DNA from: Antedon mediterranea
Taxonomy: Eukaryota; Echinodermata; Crinoidea; Comatulida; Antedonidae
Reading direction: 5' to 3'
Assembly: GCF_964355755.1 (NCBI RefSeq)
Contig: NC_092673.1
Location: 1,119,001-1,183,000, forward strand
DNA: 64,000 nt
Positions 13,544 through 27,134 of the stretch are shown piece by piece. Position numbers and translations under genes: made by a program. The notes beneath the pieces were generated by a model, which saw only the letters and a list, made by a program, of their open reading frames with translations, was not told where the DNA came from and did no database searches. Position 1 is the first letter of the stretch. Each line of letters opens with the position of its first letter.

Positions 13544-13672
13544 TCGATGATACTAGGCCAGAGCATTCCTTCCAATCGTGAGCAACACGTTCAATGATGG
13601 ATAGATGATACTAGGCCAGAGCATCCCTGCCAATCTTCATGAGTAACACGTTAAATGATGGATTGTCAAGTA
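13544..13672. repeat. Imperfect tandem duplication, about 65 bp
   Basis: Two copies of gatggat.gatgatactaggc followed by cagagcat.cc and agcaacacgtt-like sequence, with a partial third start at 13657. Confidence 0.75.
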
Positions 13673-13772
13673 TGCCTGTCATAGTAGTTGACACTGATTG
13701 GTTGGTAGCAGGCCAGTACGTACACACACACACCTATTATTTCATGTATAAATCCACATTATACAGAGTTTT

Positions 13773-13920
13773 GTTAAATGCGCCAACACGTCCTAAATTA
13801 TGCTAATAACGTATTGTAATATATAATAATTTTATTAATAAGTTTAGTTAAATACGCCAACACATCTTAAATTATGCTAATAACGTATTGTAATATATAA
13901 TAATTTTATTAATAATAAAT
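13773..13920. repeat. 75-bp tandem duplication
   Basis: Unit starts gttaaatgcgccaacacgtc at 13773 and again, with three changes, at 13848. Both run through aattatgctaataacgtatt. Confidence 0.85.
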
Positions 13921-14235
13921 TTAATGCATATTTGAATACATATTTATCTTCTCATACAAATTCAACAAAGTAAATAATACTACTATTACCATTAATTCAT
14001 TCATTATAGTATTACTCATCTGACTAAGGATAAATAAATGTTATTAAAATATCGCGTATTAACTTTGACCTAAGCCTACTATTTGATTATATTAATTGCC
14101 TATTTAGTCTATAATGGTACCGACTAAATTGATGGAAATAATCTTCTGAAATAGTGACGTAACGTAATCAATCGATAATACAAAAGTGATCGTTATTTTA
14201 GACGATAATGCGACAACATGAATCAAGACAGTGAG

Positions 14236-14372
14236 TTAAGCTCTGTCACGAAAAAATGTGATGTGTCCATATGATGATGTCATATCACTACCATATTTAA
14301 GCATCACTACCATATTTAGGCTTATCACACTTTTTTTTGTTAAACTAGTTTGATAGTGTAGACAGAGCTTAA
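14236..14372. mobile_element. Short inverted-repeat element, family A copy 2
   Basis: Bounded by TTAAGCTCTGTC and GACAGAGCTTAA; internal blocks gatgatgtcatatcactacc and caaactagtttgatagtg-like. TA (or TTAA) is duplicated at both ends. Confidence 0.8.
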
Positions 14373-14527
14373 CAGACCTCAACATAAATATAGTTTCATA
14401 CTTGATGCCTCCTGTGAACTGCGTTAATAATAAAGCCAAATTTGCTTATTTCAAGATGGCCACACCCACTCACCGGTGCTTCACCCATACAAAAAACGAA
14501 CCAAAGTATAACACATCGTGCTACCAA

Positions 14528-14552
14528 TGCCCCCCCCCCCTCCCCTCCCTCC
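14528..14552. repeat. C-run / polypyrimidine tract
   Basis: A run of ten C followed by tcccctccctcc. The complementary strand is G-rich and could form a quadruplex. Confidence 0.7.
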
Positions 14553-17500
14553 TCTTGTTCGTATACCATCTTTTAAATTGAGACAATCGTTTAATTGTTA
14601 AAAGGGAATTATCTAATGGTGTTAATGAACAATAGGTTATCGGATACGAACTTCCTGTATTAAAATACTTGGCGCCGTACACCTACGCGGGTGTAGGCCT
14701 ACCTTTGAAGGGATTCAATATTAATCCTAACCATACGAAAGAAATCCTGCATTATCTTTTTACTGTAATCGGGGTATAAATGGGTTAATAACATGTGCCG
14801 TATAATACACGGGACATCACTACAACACTCGAATAAACAAAATGGGACTTTAATTTTGACTAGGCCATTTTGCAGTTTTAATAAGTTATTCGCTTGCGTA
14901 GAAAAACACGGTAAAAAAATAATGATTTATTTATCTTTTTAAAAAGACCACAAACTGTCTATCCAATTGTTGGTCTAAGTGGATAACTAAACTAGTATGT
15001 GACATTAAAATGATAGGCCTATAATTGATATTAAACCAAAAAAAAAAATAAATCTAGCACTGAATATTCCCAATAAAAGTCACGGGCCTAAAAAAATACG
15101 TACAAAATTCAAGATTTCTTTGAAATGCCGTGTCACACTCTGACGTCAGCACGAGGATCGTAAACTTTTGACAAAACAATTTATTGTAGAAAGGTTTTCC
15201 TTGTTTGGCGACGGTCATCTTGTGGGCAGACAATAAATTATATTGAAATAATACGAAAGATTTTTTTATTAATCTCTAATTAAGAAACTTTTTTAAAGTC
15301 ATGATTCGACGTTTCGATCTTCATTTTGATAATCAGGAGTGATGTTTTTTCTGCTTCTTTCGGATCGGACGGAAACCAGAGTTAAAAATATTATTTTACA
15401 ACTCCCTAGTAAAACAAAACTAGAGGTGATTTTTTTCTGCTGGATGACAGACAAAATGTTCAGGGAGGCCACCACAATGAATGATGGTAAACCCTCTAAA
15501 CAGGTCCGTAAACAGACATCGTGTGCCTATAGTAGCATAATAATCGTAATCTTTATCGTACCCGTGAAATGGAAAAAAAAAATTATAACTCCAGTCACGA
15601 GTGAGAGGAGTAATGCAAATATATTAATATTGTGTTGATGCTGTCTGTTAGAAGGTTAAAGATGCTCTTTAAAAAAGCACATAAAATATGAAATCCATTT
15701 TATTGATACGGTTGTCCTTGTCTAGCACGACAATCAATATAATATTCTAATCCCCAAGGTTATTTATATAAAAGTTACTACGAATTAATCAAGTATATAA
15801 TAGATACACCAACAGCATATTTTCAATCAATAGAACAAATAAACGGTGCTTTGATAAAGAGGAATAGATATGAGGAATTAAGTCGCCGATTTCCGGTTGG
15901 TTCTGATTTTTATTGTACGTACTTGTAGCTAAAAAAATCGAACCGAAACTCTGATTTATGTTTATACAAGTATGAGTAAAATGCAAATAAGATTAATGTA
16001 TGTGTATTCGTATACTTTATCTTATAAGTTATATATACTGCACTGTACACTCGAAATTGTGAAAATTCACTGATTTACACACAATTAAAAACAATCCTGC
16101 AGCGTTGTGTTAATTTAATTACAATCATTTCTTGATTTTGATTTGTAACAATTTAACATTTGCAGTATTTTCCCCCCAAAAACTGTTATTGTATTAGTTG
16201 AAGGCCTACCCAATTATATTCATTAGTTACAAATATGTCTTTTTTCACATGTTTTAGCCCTCATTTTTCGTGCATTAACCCTGATTCCTATTGCCACCAT
16301 TGGTGTACACCCTGTGGTAAACCCAACAACCATTTGAAGGACACGGACCATTCCATTTTCAATGTGGGGTTTTTCAACCATTTGTAATAAATACAATACT
16401 ACCGATTTATACAATGTATTTGATATAAATATGTAAAAGTTTAATTTATGTTTCAAAATAAAAATTTTAGTTATTGTTTTTGGTCAGTTTTTAATGTGAA
16501 TATACGTGAATAGAGAGATTTTCCTACAATTTCGTGGAATCGTCATCGTCACTTTCCCATACCAGAAAGCGCCACCCAGGTCATAGCCTTGCGGCAATAG
16601 TTTTCGAGAAAAAAAAGGAACGAAAGAATGTAAAGGGTTGTGATAGAAGATACTCTACAATAAAAAGGTAAAGTCAGTTCTGGATTTGATCATATTTAAT
16701 ACTGTTTTGGAATAATATTTCATAATCAATTCGTCTTTGGTTCAAATAACGTTGAAATCGTTCATATTCGTAGCGATAAATACAGTAAGTAAACTGTACT
16801 CTTGTTGGTACTGTTAGTGGTGAAGTAGTTTATATATTATTAGCGTGCTTTGTTCACGGATGGGCCCCGTGCGTGTGGTGGGTTAACTACAAAATGCATT
16901 CATTGTTTGTGCAGTCGATGTGGCTACAAGATTATTTGAAAGTACAATTTGAGGGATTGCAATGGTTGTTTTATGCAAATCGTAGCCGTAAATTAATCGT
17001 AACACGCAGTTAATAATGTAAACATAATCAATTTTGCTTTAATACCGCTTGCAAATATGATGTAAACGTCTAAAAAAAACGCATGTTCCTTATTTTGTGT
17101 AGGCTCAAAAATCAATTCATTTCTGTCTGAATGGCGGACTTTGATATGCATGCATTGCATGTTAATAAAATGATACTTTCCCTGTTCAAATATGCTTACT
17201 ACCACTGCACTAGTTTAATTTTTAATCCATTCTTTAACTTTATGTTTTCAATATTGTATATTGCATTTACCGTTTCTATTTTGAATAAATATTAAATTTT
17301 AAACAAACTTTGTAAAAGTATTTTATTTGTTTGTGTTTTTAATTTAAAAGAATTATATACAGTATGTGTAAAATATTAATTGTATGTAAGTTTTAGAAAA
17401 ACAAGACATGTTTACGACATTCTTTTAATTTTAAATTTAATTACGAAATGATTAAAAGAACTAGGATACAAGCAGACAATGTTAATAACCTGAAGATAAA

Positions 17501-17837
17501 TTCTTAATTTCCATGCGTAATTCTTCCTAGCATGATCAGCCCTATGATTGCATTTTTTTTTCAACAGTACAAACCTTTAATGTAAATTGCAATCCTACAA
17601 GAAGTATTTTGTATTCAGCAGATGGCTTAGTGGATCGTAGGATCAAGATGTCCTGCATCTTTAATGTAGGTTGTTCATAGAATACCAATAATTGAAACAA
17701 AAACAAAATGATGTCCAATACAGCAAACTAATTGAAGGCAATAAGGAAGTACTTACTCTACCAATAATTTCCTATTAGTTTTTTTTTCCCCTTCAATCAG
17801 TTAATCTTAATATTATTGCATACACAATTACAGTGGC

Positions 17838-19113
17838 AGTATTAGGCCAAATAAAAAAACATACTTGTTAAGCGTCACCGCCCGCTCCTGATTATCCAGC
17901 CGCCTCTCTTTTTATTTTTATTTTTTTTTTACCGATATACAACGGAAAGTTCAGCGGCCCGACCCAGCTCCAGAGTAGGGCTCGAAATTCACGCTAGCAA
18001 ACTAGCATTTTGCTAGTAGATTCTTCATAATTGCTATTTGAAAATTTCAAAACTAGCAAATGTTTGTTAGGCTAGTGTAATTTTTGAAAAAATACATACT
18101 TTTTAGCTTAGACAACGCTAGCCGCCGATCGCTCTATGTCGATAACGGCAAATTGGTGAAAACAATTGTTTCATTTACACGCCGCCGATTTACGTAAAGG
18201 AAACGCGAATAGCACCGTGAATCATGTAATGTGGTAAACAGCAAGCTTTTTCCCCAACACATTAAATCATGTGCATTTAGTACGTCGCTGAGGATTACAT
18301 CATCAGTCACGTGATTACAGAATACGCGATTATCAATTTAGGGATTTAACGAAATAAATATTTTCCCTACACAGTGGTCGAAGCGCGTTTTTTTATAGGT
18401 TCGTAAATAGGAAACACCCCATACATAATGGACTCTACCAATTTTGTTTACGATGATCTCGCGCTCGAGATCGGCACACCACGAGGTCCTGTTGGGCGAT
18501 GGGTTTCCTTATGCCTGGTTTACCTGCCTGGAATAATTACATACACTTTTTGCATCACAACTTTAAATACTGATTTACACAGCAATTGGCAAAGGATTCA
18601 TCAAAGAAGAATGAATACGTTGAATGAAAATTCACTTAAGAAATGTCGTAAGCTGTTTTCAAACTATAAATCAGCCCACTATTTAGTATTATTGAGACCA
18701 AATCATGCTTCTCGCGATAGGGAATTTCCTGGATAGATGAGTCGAGCGAGAGACGGCGGATGGCCGATGAGTGAGGTTGGGGTAGCACCTTGGACGGATT
18801 AGTTAGCCTAAGGCCTACAATTTCGCTTGGTGGCAATTAAATTTAATGTTTTAATTACGTCTGGATATAAACAATACAAAACTCAATTTTGTCATAAGCA
18901 ATAATATTTCATACATAGGCTAGTCAATTTTGTTCTGTTTCGAATTTTAAAAGTTTGACGTTTCGTCCTAAAAAAGTGGGACAAAACGTCCACCGCGCAA
19001 AAATATACCTCTATAAAAAGTAAAAAAAAAAAAAAAAAAAACGTCCCCCCGCCCCTGAAAATTTATGAGGGTGTGACGCTTAACAAGTATATTTTTTTAT
19101 TTGGCCTTATACT
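17838..19113. mobile_element. 1.28-kb DNA-transposon-like element with 41-bp terminal inverted repeats
   Basis: The left end (17838-17878) and the reverse complement of the right end (19073-19113) agree at all but two of 41 positions: agtat.aggccaaata, then a run of A, then atacttgttaagcgtcac. The interior is GC/CpG-richer than its surroundings, has paired ctagcaaactagcattttgc-type subrepeats, an A20-like run at 19022 and an unrecognised 102-codon ORF at 18428-18736. No transposase signature seen, so probably non-autonomous. No clear target-site duplication. Confidence 0.75.
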
Positions 19114-20040
19114 TATTATATTATCTCCTTTTATCTCAATCCTCCGCTGAATTTAGATAAGAATAAAATATAGATAACTGGAGCTTCCATTTGATTTAAA
19201 ATGTGCTGGTGTTTATGGATTAAGATCCTAAATATTTTGCTTAAACCAATTTACCAACAACCACCATTTATGTTCAGTTAGTGCTGGTGTTTATTGACCA
19301 TGCTCCTAAATCCTTTGCTTAATTTAAATCACCAACCATTTATGTTCAATAATTCTTAGTTCACGCTTGCTGAATGTTAAACTACTAGATCAAACACCTC
19401 ACAGTACATTGGTAAATTACAAAAGATACATTCATGAAGAAATACTAAGCTGGCTGGTGCCATCAAATTGTAGCAAATTAAAAGCCTACTGTGAGCACTG
19501 ATTTTCTAATTTATTACTAGATTAAGCAATATACCACATTTCTTGAACATAGATTTAATAGTAAGGGAATTTGAAGTGTGAGGGGGTTTGAGTTAAGTTG
19601 GGTTAACGAATACTACAGTAGATATTGATTCAAGACGGTGCATGATATAAAATAATAATAAAGATAATTGAAATACTAAGTGGAAATGTATCAAAATTTG
19701 TTCCTGAATATTTGGGAGAGCTTAGAAGGTCAAAGGTTACCTAGCTAAAGCAGCTGCAAATTCATAGTTGAAATAGAGGTGATATTTTAGTTATCTTTTG
19801 GAATTCCGAATTTAATGATACCATGCTGTAATTTGGTTGTTGATCAATTCTGTAATTACTGTCTGTATGCAAGTAGGTTTGAAATGCTAGGTCGCATTAT
19901 GAATATCTGTTCTAGAAAATTAATTAACTTTTTCAGATTTTAGTGAAAAATGTTTATTGCATATTTAATGTAGTTTAGCTATAAATTAGATCTTTCTTTT
20001 AATGTTTTTCTATAAATGTGTATACACTGTATTATTTGTA

Positions 20041-20160
20041 TATCTTATATTACCTATCACGAACTTGTGGAAGAACACCTTTATTTTATGGTGAACGAGT
20101 TTTATATTTTGTACTTTTGTATTTTATAATTTCGTGAATAAAGATTTTGATTGAATTGAG
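20041..20160 (+). mobile_element. LINE-like 3' tail
   Basis: Ends gtgaataaagattttgattgaattgag: a polyadenylation-like AATAAA close to a short tandem (attga)n, the usual shape of a truncated non-LTR retroelement 3' end. No ORF remains. Confidence 0.35.
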
Positions 20161-22869
20161 TTCTAAAGTTAATTGATAATCCTTTGCTACATATACATTA
20201 AGCACTTATTAGCGTAAATTGTTCCCACAATACAATTTTAAACTTTACATATTTTAAATAAATTATTCATTGGTTTTCTTCCATACCACCAATTTCACAT
20301 AATTTACAGTCTACAGCAACTGTCAAATTACCATGTACAACCATTGAGGAATTAAATACTGTCATTCCTCAATGGTACAATAGATCAGATCAAATAATGT
20401 TGTAAAGTTATATTTCAACAAGGTGTCCATCCAATTAATAATTATTTATAATGCTGTGTACAGTATTTGTATACTGAGATTGATGTAGCTTAAAATGGCT
20501 CTGTCAATCAGGGTCCGTTTTGTGGGTGTACAAGCCTCAGGAATTATAAGTACTGGTCTACACTGTTGACCAATAGTTTGAATTTCATGAATTTGATATT
20601 AATTTCATTACTGAAATCGTGTCCGATGGCCTTGAGCAGTTTGTACATATTCAATCCTGGTTATTATTACCATAGCTAGCCTCACCCTTTTCACCCACAC
20701 CATGGCCTGAAGCTACGTTTGCTCAGTCCATTTGAATAGTATATTTGAGAGTTTTAGGCTTCTTTTGTACATTTGACCAAAAATATCAAAACAATGTTGG
20801 ACTTGCAGTCTTTTTAAATTGGTCTGTTAAATCATGTACTATGCAATATGAGACGCCCACCAGAACCCACTCACCTTGCAATATTATAGATTCCCACATT
20901 AACAATAATTGATTTTAGTGGTTAGATATTATTTGAAATGTGAACATTTAAATAATACCAATTAATTTGGAAGGGTACAGTAGGTGGAATAAAATAATTG
21001 AGTGGGTGTAAGTAATTAAAAGACTTGATTGGGAGTTGGTGCTGTACTGTTATTAGGCTGCCAGAAACATGTATTATTCTGTAGGTTTATCATCATCATT
21101 ACTGTAATCATTCCTAAAAAGTTTTTAATGGTTGTCCATCTATAGGGGCTTTAGGGATTGAAATTGACAAACAAAATTTACAGATAACCAATCATTGACG
21201 ACTGTGATCTTTCAAGTATATAAAGTTTATACGAGTTCTTTGCAAGTCGTGAGCTTTTGTGCAAAAAATTGAACGTTATTAGTTGGCGTTTGATGAATGA
21301 CTGACTAGATTCCAAGAGTTCTCGGCCTCTGATTCCAACAGTTCATTCAGGTTCTTAAGAATTGTCAAACTGCACACTCATAATTACACACTCATTTTTG
21401 GGGGAAAAAATATAATAATCTGTTTATGTATTGTTTAGTGTGTTTACATGTTATAAGCCTACAAGATAATAAATTATGCAATGCAAACACCTAAAAGAAA
21501 TAATTAATGATGGAAGATTAAACATGGAAAAAAATCAAGTTGACATTCTTATCGGCATCACTTAAGAAATGTGACAGTGTATGTGCAAGACATTTTTGCG
21601 TGATATGTATTGCTCCTATTACATCTCTCTTGTGAAATAAAATATTCATGTGTCTGATAGAATAGTATTAGTGTTTCTCTTTGCACCATATGGAAATTGA
21701 TTAAAAGGAATTAATATACTTTAGTGGAAAGAAAAAAGAGCGAATCTTCTTAACATTGAATCTTAGTGTTGTTGGTACTATAGCTTCTTGTCGTCGGTGG
21801 TAAAGTTTTATCTTGTTTGGGTCGACGGTAACACCTTGCAGCCAGTTGTAACTTCTTAGGGTCGTTGGTAGCTTCAATATTAGGGTCTGTGGAAAGTTCT
21901 AACTACACAGTAGCATTGGTGGTAACATATTGGTGGTTGTAGGTTTTATGAAATGACAATGTCCTAAGATATCTTGCAGTTTACTTGCACTCAATACAAA
22001 TAATTTCATAAATTATGAATTTTAGACTTATTTTGGCCAACATCCGGCCACAATAGTCTCCAACTACTTGATGTACATAGGTGGTTATTCAACTTGGTGA
22101 CACACACCTTTTGGTATTAGGATTTTCTGTACGTGAGAACTTCAACTTTATAAAAGGTGCTCATTGTGCCAGATCACAAAGTCATTGAATGTTTGTCGTT
22201 CTTTGATTTATTGATCGGTTTTTTTTATACTGTATGTTCTTATAGAAATCAAATATGACAGATTTACACATTGAAATATTATATATTCTAGATATAAGCA
22301 AAGTATTCTTTGTAAGCAATGACTTGATTGATTACTCGATTGTGCTTTCTGTCATTTGGTCCATTAATTTTCGATTTTCTTTGTCCTTGTTTTTTAACTA
22401 TCTTTTGAAATATTGCCCCATACATTGCCAGTTTTCAATTGACTGTTACAGTAGGTATTCCACTTCTCTTGGTGTTATGATATACAGTACATACAATCTT
22501 ACAATTTACCTGATATTTACAAAGTATTCCAAATCCAAGCAAGAACTCAAGATTTCTGGCTCATCATCATTTTATCATAATACTTAGCCAGGAGAAAATT
22601 TCCAGACATGTTAATTCATTACTAGTTCTACCACTTGTTTGTATACTACACATTGCACTACCTACTGTACATTGCACTACATTGTAGGCCTATAGCTGCA
22701 TTTAACTTTCCATTTAGGTTTCTGAAATAAGGCTGATAGATTATCATCTGTCACAACATTCCAGGCTTTCTGACCTTGTTTGCAGTGGCCTTCTGTCTAA
22801 ATCTGGTCAAATTGTGAAATATAGTCTAGAAAGCATTTTCTGTTTATTATATACTGCAGTTAATACTAC

Positions 22870-22904
22870 CAGGGAGTTGTAAAATCTTATTTTACAACTC
22901 CCTG
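22870..22904. repeat. Perfect 16-bp hairpin, 3-nt loop
   Basis: cagggagttgtaaaat, loop ctt, then its exact reverse complement. Adjacent to the degenerate tandem repeat that follows. Confidence 0.95.
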
Positions 22905-22939
22905 ATACTACACTGTAATAGGTAAACTCTTATCTCAAT

Positions 22940-23110
22940 AGGTGTGTCCGATAAATAGGAGTGTCCCCTGATAGTAGGAATGTCTCCTGAGTAGGAGTGT
23001 CCCCTGAGTAGGAGTGTCCCTTTGCAATAGGGGTGTCCCCTGAGTAGGATGCTGTGATGTTTAAACATCCTTTTGTTTATTTCAATTAAAAGTGTCCCCT
23101 GACTAGAGGT
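22940..23110. repeat. Degenerate tandem repeat, about 18-bp unit
   Basis: Repeated gagtaggagtgtcccct with variable spacing. Related gtcccct/aggggac pieces occur at 6580-6625 and 42675-42795, so the unit is part of a dispersed element. Confidence 0.6.
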
Positions 23111-23368
23111 TACCGTATGTACTAGAGTAATCAATACTGTATTATGTCCCATTTGATGTTTGTATAAAGTTTAAAATGAGATCAGAAGCAAGAACGTGTT
23201 GGGACTGAAGCCAGCAAAACAACATTTCAGACAGGACACAAAATGCAATAATTGTTAATATTAAAAAAACCCCAGTATAAATCAGTTTTTATTTCCCAGA
23301 CTGCCCTACCCAGAATAGTGAAGAAATAATAATTACCATGTGATCAGTTGATGTCGTGGGTTTATTAC

Positions 23369-23470
23369 CATGGTAATTGATGTCTGGAATGCCATGATTC
23401 AGAATGACTGAAACCTCCTTCCAAAGGTCGTTGGACTCTTCTTCTAGGAATTGATCATCTTGACAGACAC
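23369..23470 (-). other. Weak exon-like segment, minus strand
   Basis: On the minus strand, a strong acceptor (cttggctgttcacaccag) precedes an open frame that ends at a donor (catg|gtaata): 102 nt, phase 1-1, reading CQDDQFLEEESNDLWKE and on. The composition is protein-like (acidic, amphipathic). I recognise no family, and no partner exons were found nearby. Confidence 0.2.
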
Positions 23471-26202
23471 CTGGTGTGAACAGCCAAGACAAGTAAACAA
23501 AATACCCCAAAACATGCTTTATTTATTATATTATTATTGGTTTAAAAAAAAAATCATTTCAAATACATCCTGGTAAAAACATTTAATTCATAGACAGTTG
23601 AGAGGTATTTAAGTAGCCAGCAGTATTCAATTCAGTTCTACTTAACTGTTCTCTTGAAATCTGATATAGGACATGAGCTTATGACATCACAACCAGTTGA
23701 CCAATCAAAAGCTTTTGTGAACACTCATATTACAGTGGTAGTGTGTGAAGTGATTTCAGGTTTTTATTCAGAACCAATCATGTACATTATACAGTAGGCC
23801 ATTACCCCTCAGTGATCAGGCAATGTTGTATTGTGTAGGAGGACGTGTATGAGAATAAACCAGGATATTACTACTACCGTTGGCTTGGTGTACTTACACA
23901 GCAGTATCAACGCCGTATTTTAACACTTTTGGATCTTACAGTAACTTGGACCTGCTGTTTTTGTTACTGCTTTTTGTGTAGAATCACAGCACTCCTCTGG
24001 CAACCAAGTACAATTGAAAATATTGGTTTTTTTTAACTTAATGTTGAGCATTTTTGCTGGTTTAACTATGTAAGGATCTCCGGATATCTAAACTGATTGG
24101 TGACTGACTAAAGTAGATTTCTGACTAGTGAACGATTGAATATTTACAAGAACCTTTCTATTGAGACTCTATATATTTGTGGAATATAACTTACGATATA
24201 GTTTCCAACTTTGGTAAAAACTCTTTTGCCTTGATAGCTGGATTGTATTATAGTAAGTATAAATTGTTTAGTTGTGAATATTGTGAGAGTGGAACACCCA
24301 TAAACAAAGTTATATTATATCTCCTGATGCACAAACATGTGATTGATAGCATGGATAATTCTCAAAAGTATTTGATACAAAATAATCTACTTAAAAAATT
24401 GAAATAACTAATAATAATAAATATTCTATTTTACTTTGATCAGTACCATATTTTTATTTTATTATAAATTTCTACTTTCTACAAATATTGTAAATGACCG
24501 GTATATTGTTGCTTGCAATTTCTGGTCGTTCATTTTAGGTATTTTTGCACACACACTTGCTGGCTAAAAAATGTACAGGGTTGCGAACATGTCCAACGAC
24601 GACTAGCGTTTAAGATGATGATTTTAGGTGTGGTTTGGTGTTAAAACGGAATTGAATAACCCATTGTTGTTATACTTTTTAGCTAATGAATACACCCAGC
24701 ATTTGTTTCTAGAACTTTTATATTGCATCTTCATTTATCTTGATGAGTTTGATTTGTGACCTTCAAATAATTTATTATTGTCAATTAAATTGAAGATGAT
24801 TTTCTCACTTGACTTAATATCAATGAGCTTTTGTTCAAAATGACAAGGCATTTTCTTGGAAAATAAAACAATTGTTTTTTATCTACTTTTGATGAAAAAA
24901 AAAAGCAAAAAATGTAAAGTTAGTAGTTTTGTAATTGGTTTTACAGAAAGAAAATTTCGAATTGAAACAAAAATAACATATTACTAATGATTGTTATAAT
25001 ATTTGATTGATTTGTTTTTATCCAAACAAGTTCTTAGTATCTCAAAATAAACATGACGTATTAATTAGCTTTAAATCCTGACATTTTACTTTATTATCGT
25101 CTTCTACAATAAAACGTGCTAAAGAACAGAATTACAAAAATAAAAACTGGATTTTAAAATTTCTTTTTGAATTGATTTTTTTTTTTGGATGATACAATAT
25201 GGCTTTTTAGTGATGGGTTGAAGCGTTAAAAATTAGTGATACATTTGATGAATTAAAAATATCATTCTGTGATTGAAAACTAGATTTAAATTTTAGTATA
25301 AGAAAATACTAAAGTTAACCTTTCCCATGCAAGCCTTTAAACAATAAGAAATTATTAATAATTGACGACAGAAATTGGCACCATAAAATAAAGCATCATA
25401 GAGGGAGTGGTGTCAAAGATTGTCACAAATTGTGATATTTTTATACAATTCTTTGACTGCCGTCCTGTAAAATCCACAGACTAGCAACCTTAATGTTATC
25501 TTACACAAAATATTAAAGTAGCAGGCATATTACTTTGTTCTGATTGATGTCTTTAATTTGGTATACTAAATTAGTGTTTGTCAATTATGGTAACTGTCTA
25601 CACTATTGTGTTAAAGAGTGACCAATCAGCAAGTCTGAGACAAAGGGTGTTCGGGCGATAATTGACCGCACCCAAATTTGAATGTAATCATTTGGTTGCA
25701 CACATTTGATTTTAACCTTATTGAACAGATTTGAACATGTCTTTTTACGCTTATGTATATGAACATAAGCTGTGTCCCGATACGGTATTGATTGATTTTT
25801 AGCCAATAATAATAATAATGTATTTTAAATAACTGCATTTTAAGCATTGCTAGACACATAGTAACTAATAGTAACATGTCATATTTTAAACTTTTACAAT
25901 GAATATCCAGTAAATAAAAGACGTTATTGTGCTCGTATTGTTATATTATTGCTAAGTGGTTTGTGCGAATTAAGTGGATTATTGAATATAGTAGAGTTTG
26001 GTTAGAACAGGAATTTATAAGAGCAATTTTTTGTGAAAGCTTTTTAGATAAGGAAACGATAATAAAAGAAGTTCTTATTTTTTGTAAAAATAAGTGTCTG
26101 TGAAATCTTTGCCAACTATTTTCTCATAAGGTTTATCACAAATAGCTTTATTTCGCAAGGAATGTTATTGCACAATGCATGATACGAAGGGTTTGGGAGA
26201 AA

Positions 26203-26240
26203 ATGCGTACGTACAAGCAACAAATCAGGTACGTACGCAT
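26203..26240. repeat. 12-bp hairpin, centre of a longer imperfect palindrome
   Basis: atgcgtacgtac and its reverse complement, 14 nt apart. Flanks continue to match imperfectly (agggtttgggag / ctcccaagccct), spanning about 26188-26272. Confidence 0.8.
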
Positions 26241-26872
26241 CATGATGTTTGCTCCCAAGCCCTCTCACCAGGTGTCGCGCAAGCTATTGGATAAGTGACT
26301 GTCGGAAGGTTTAAAGAAATATTCTATTTGGAATTCTTTAAATTTAAAAAAAGCAAATTTTTGTCAATGTCTATTTAATTCAATCAATAAAAAAAACTTT
26401 ATACAAACCCTTATAAAAATAGAATAAAGGACATTTTTCTCTTTGACTTTTAAAAATGAAATACATTACATTTTTCTCCTTAACAATTGTAAAATCAATA
26501 TTGATAATATTTAAATGTATCACGCCTCAAGTGTAATTGTAATGCAACAACAAGTCTTTATATTGTGTTATAGAAGTTCATCTTCCTTCTTCTGTCATAA
26601 GACCTAAGGCATGCATGTGATATGATGTATCAAAAACGATACACTAGAAGCCGGCTGGATGAGGAAACATGTGCGCAGACAAGCGAGAAAACGCGAGAAA
26701 TAACGATTCAATAGCAGTTAGGCCTGAGCAGTGATTTAATATATTATATTTCGAAAATATGATTTGTTAGGTATCATTCAAAGAATTACATACTGATTTA
26801 TGGAAAGCTAGTCGGATCACAATAGTTTTGACTGATAATTCAATTTTGTATTGGAAAAGAATTTAGATTTTT

Positions 26873-27134
26873 GAAAGTGTAAAAAAAATGCTTTTAAAAA
26901 GCTGTAAAGGCTTATTTAGTCGTTGAAAATGAGGCATGTTGATGGCGCTTATTTGGTACATTCCAATGAAGAATATGTTTCACTTGCTCCTCTACTGAAG
27001 ACTGAAAGTGTAAAAAAAATGCTTTTAAAAAGCTGTAAAGGCTTATTTAGTCGTTGAAAATGAGGCATGTTGATGGCGCTTATTTGGTACATTCCAATGA
27101 AGAATATGTTTCACTTGCTCCTCTACTGAAGACT
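26873..27134. repeat. Exact 131-bp tandem duplication
   Basis: Two copies (26873-27003 and 27004-27134) with no difference I can find, beginning gaaagtgtaaaaaaaatgc. Either a very recent duplication or an assembly artefact. Confidence 0.95.

Noticed and set aside
18428-18736. 102-codon ORF as a gene
   Set aside because: Lies inside the TIR element, no recognisable domain, no transposase motif; kept only as part of that element.
22255-22587. 110-codon ORF
   Set aside because: Ile/Phe/Ser/Tyr-rich translation typical of AT-rich noncoding DNA; no splice context or motif.
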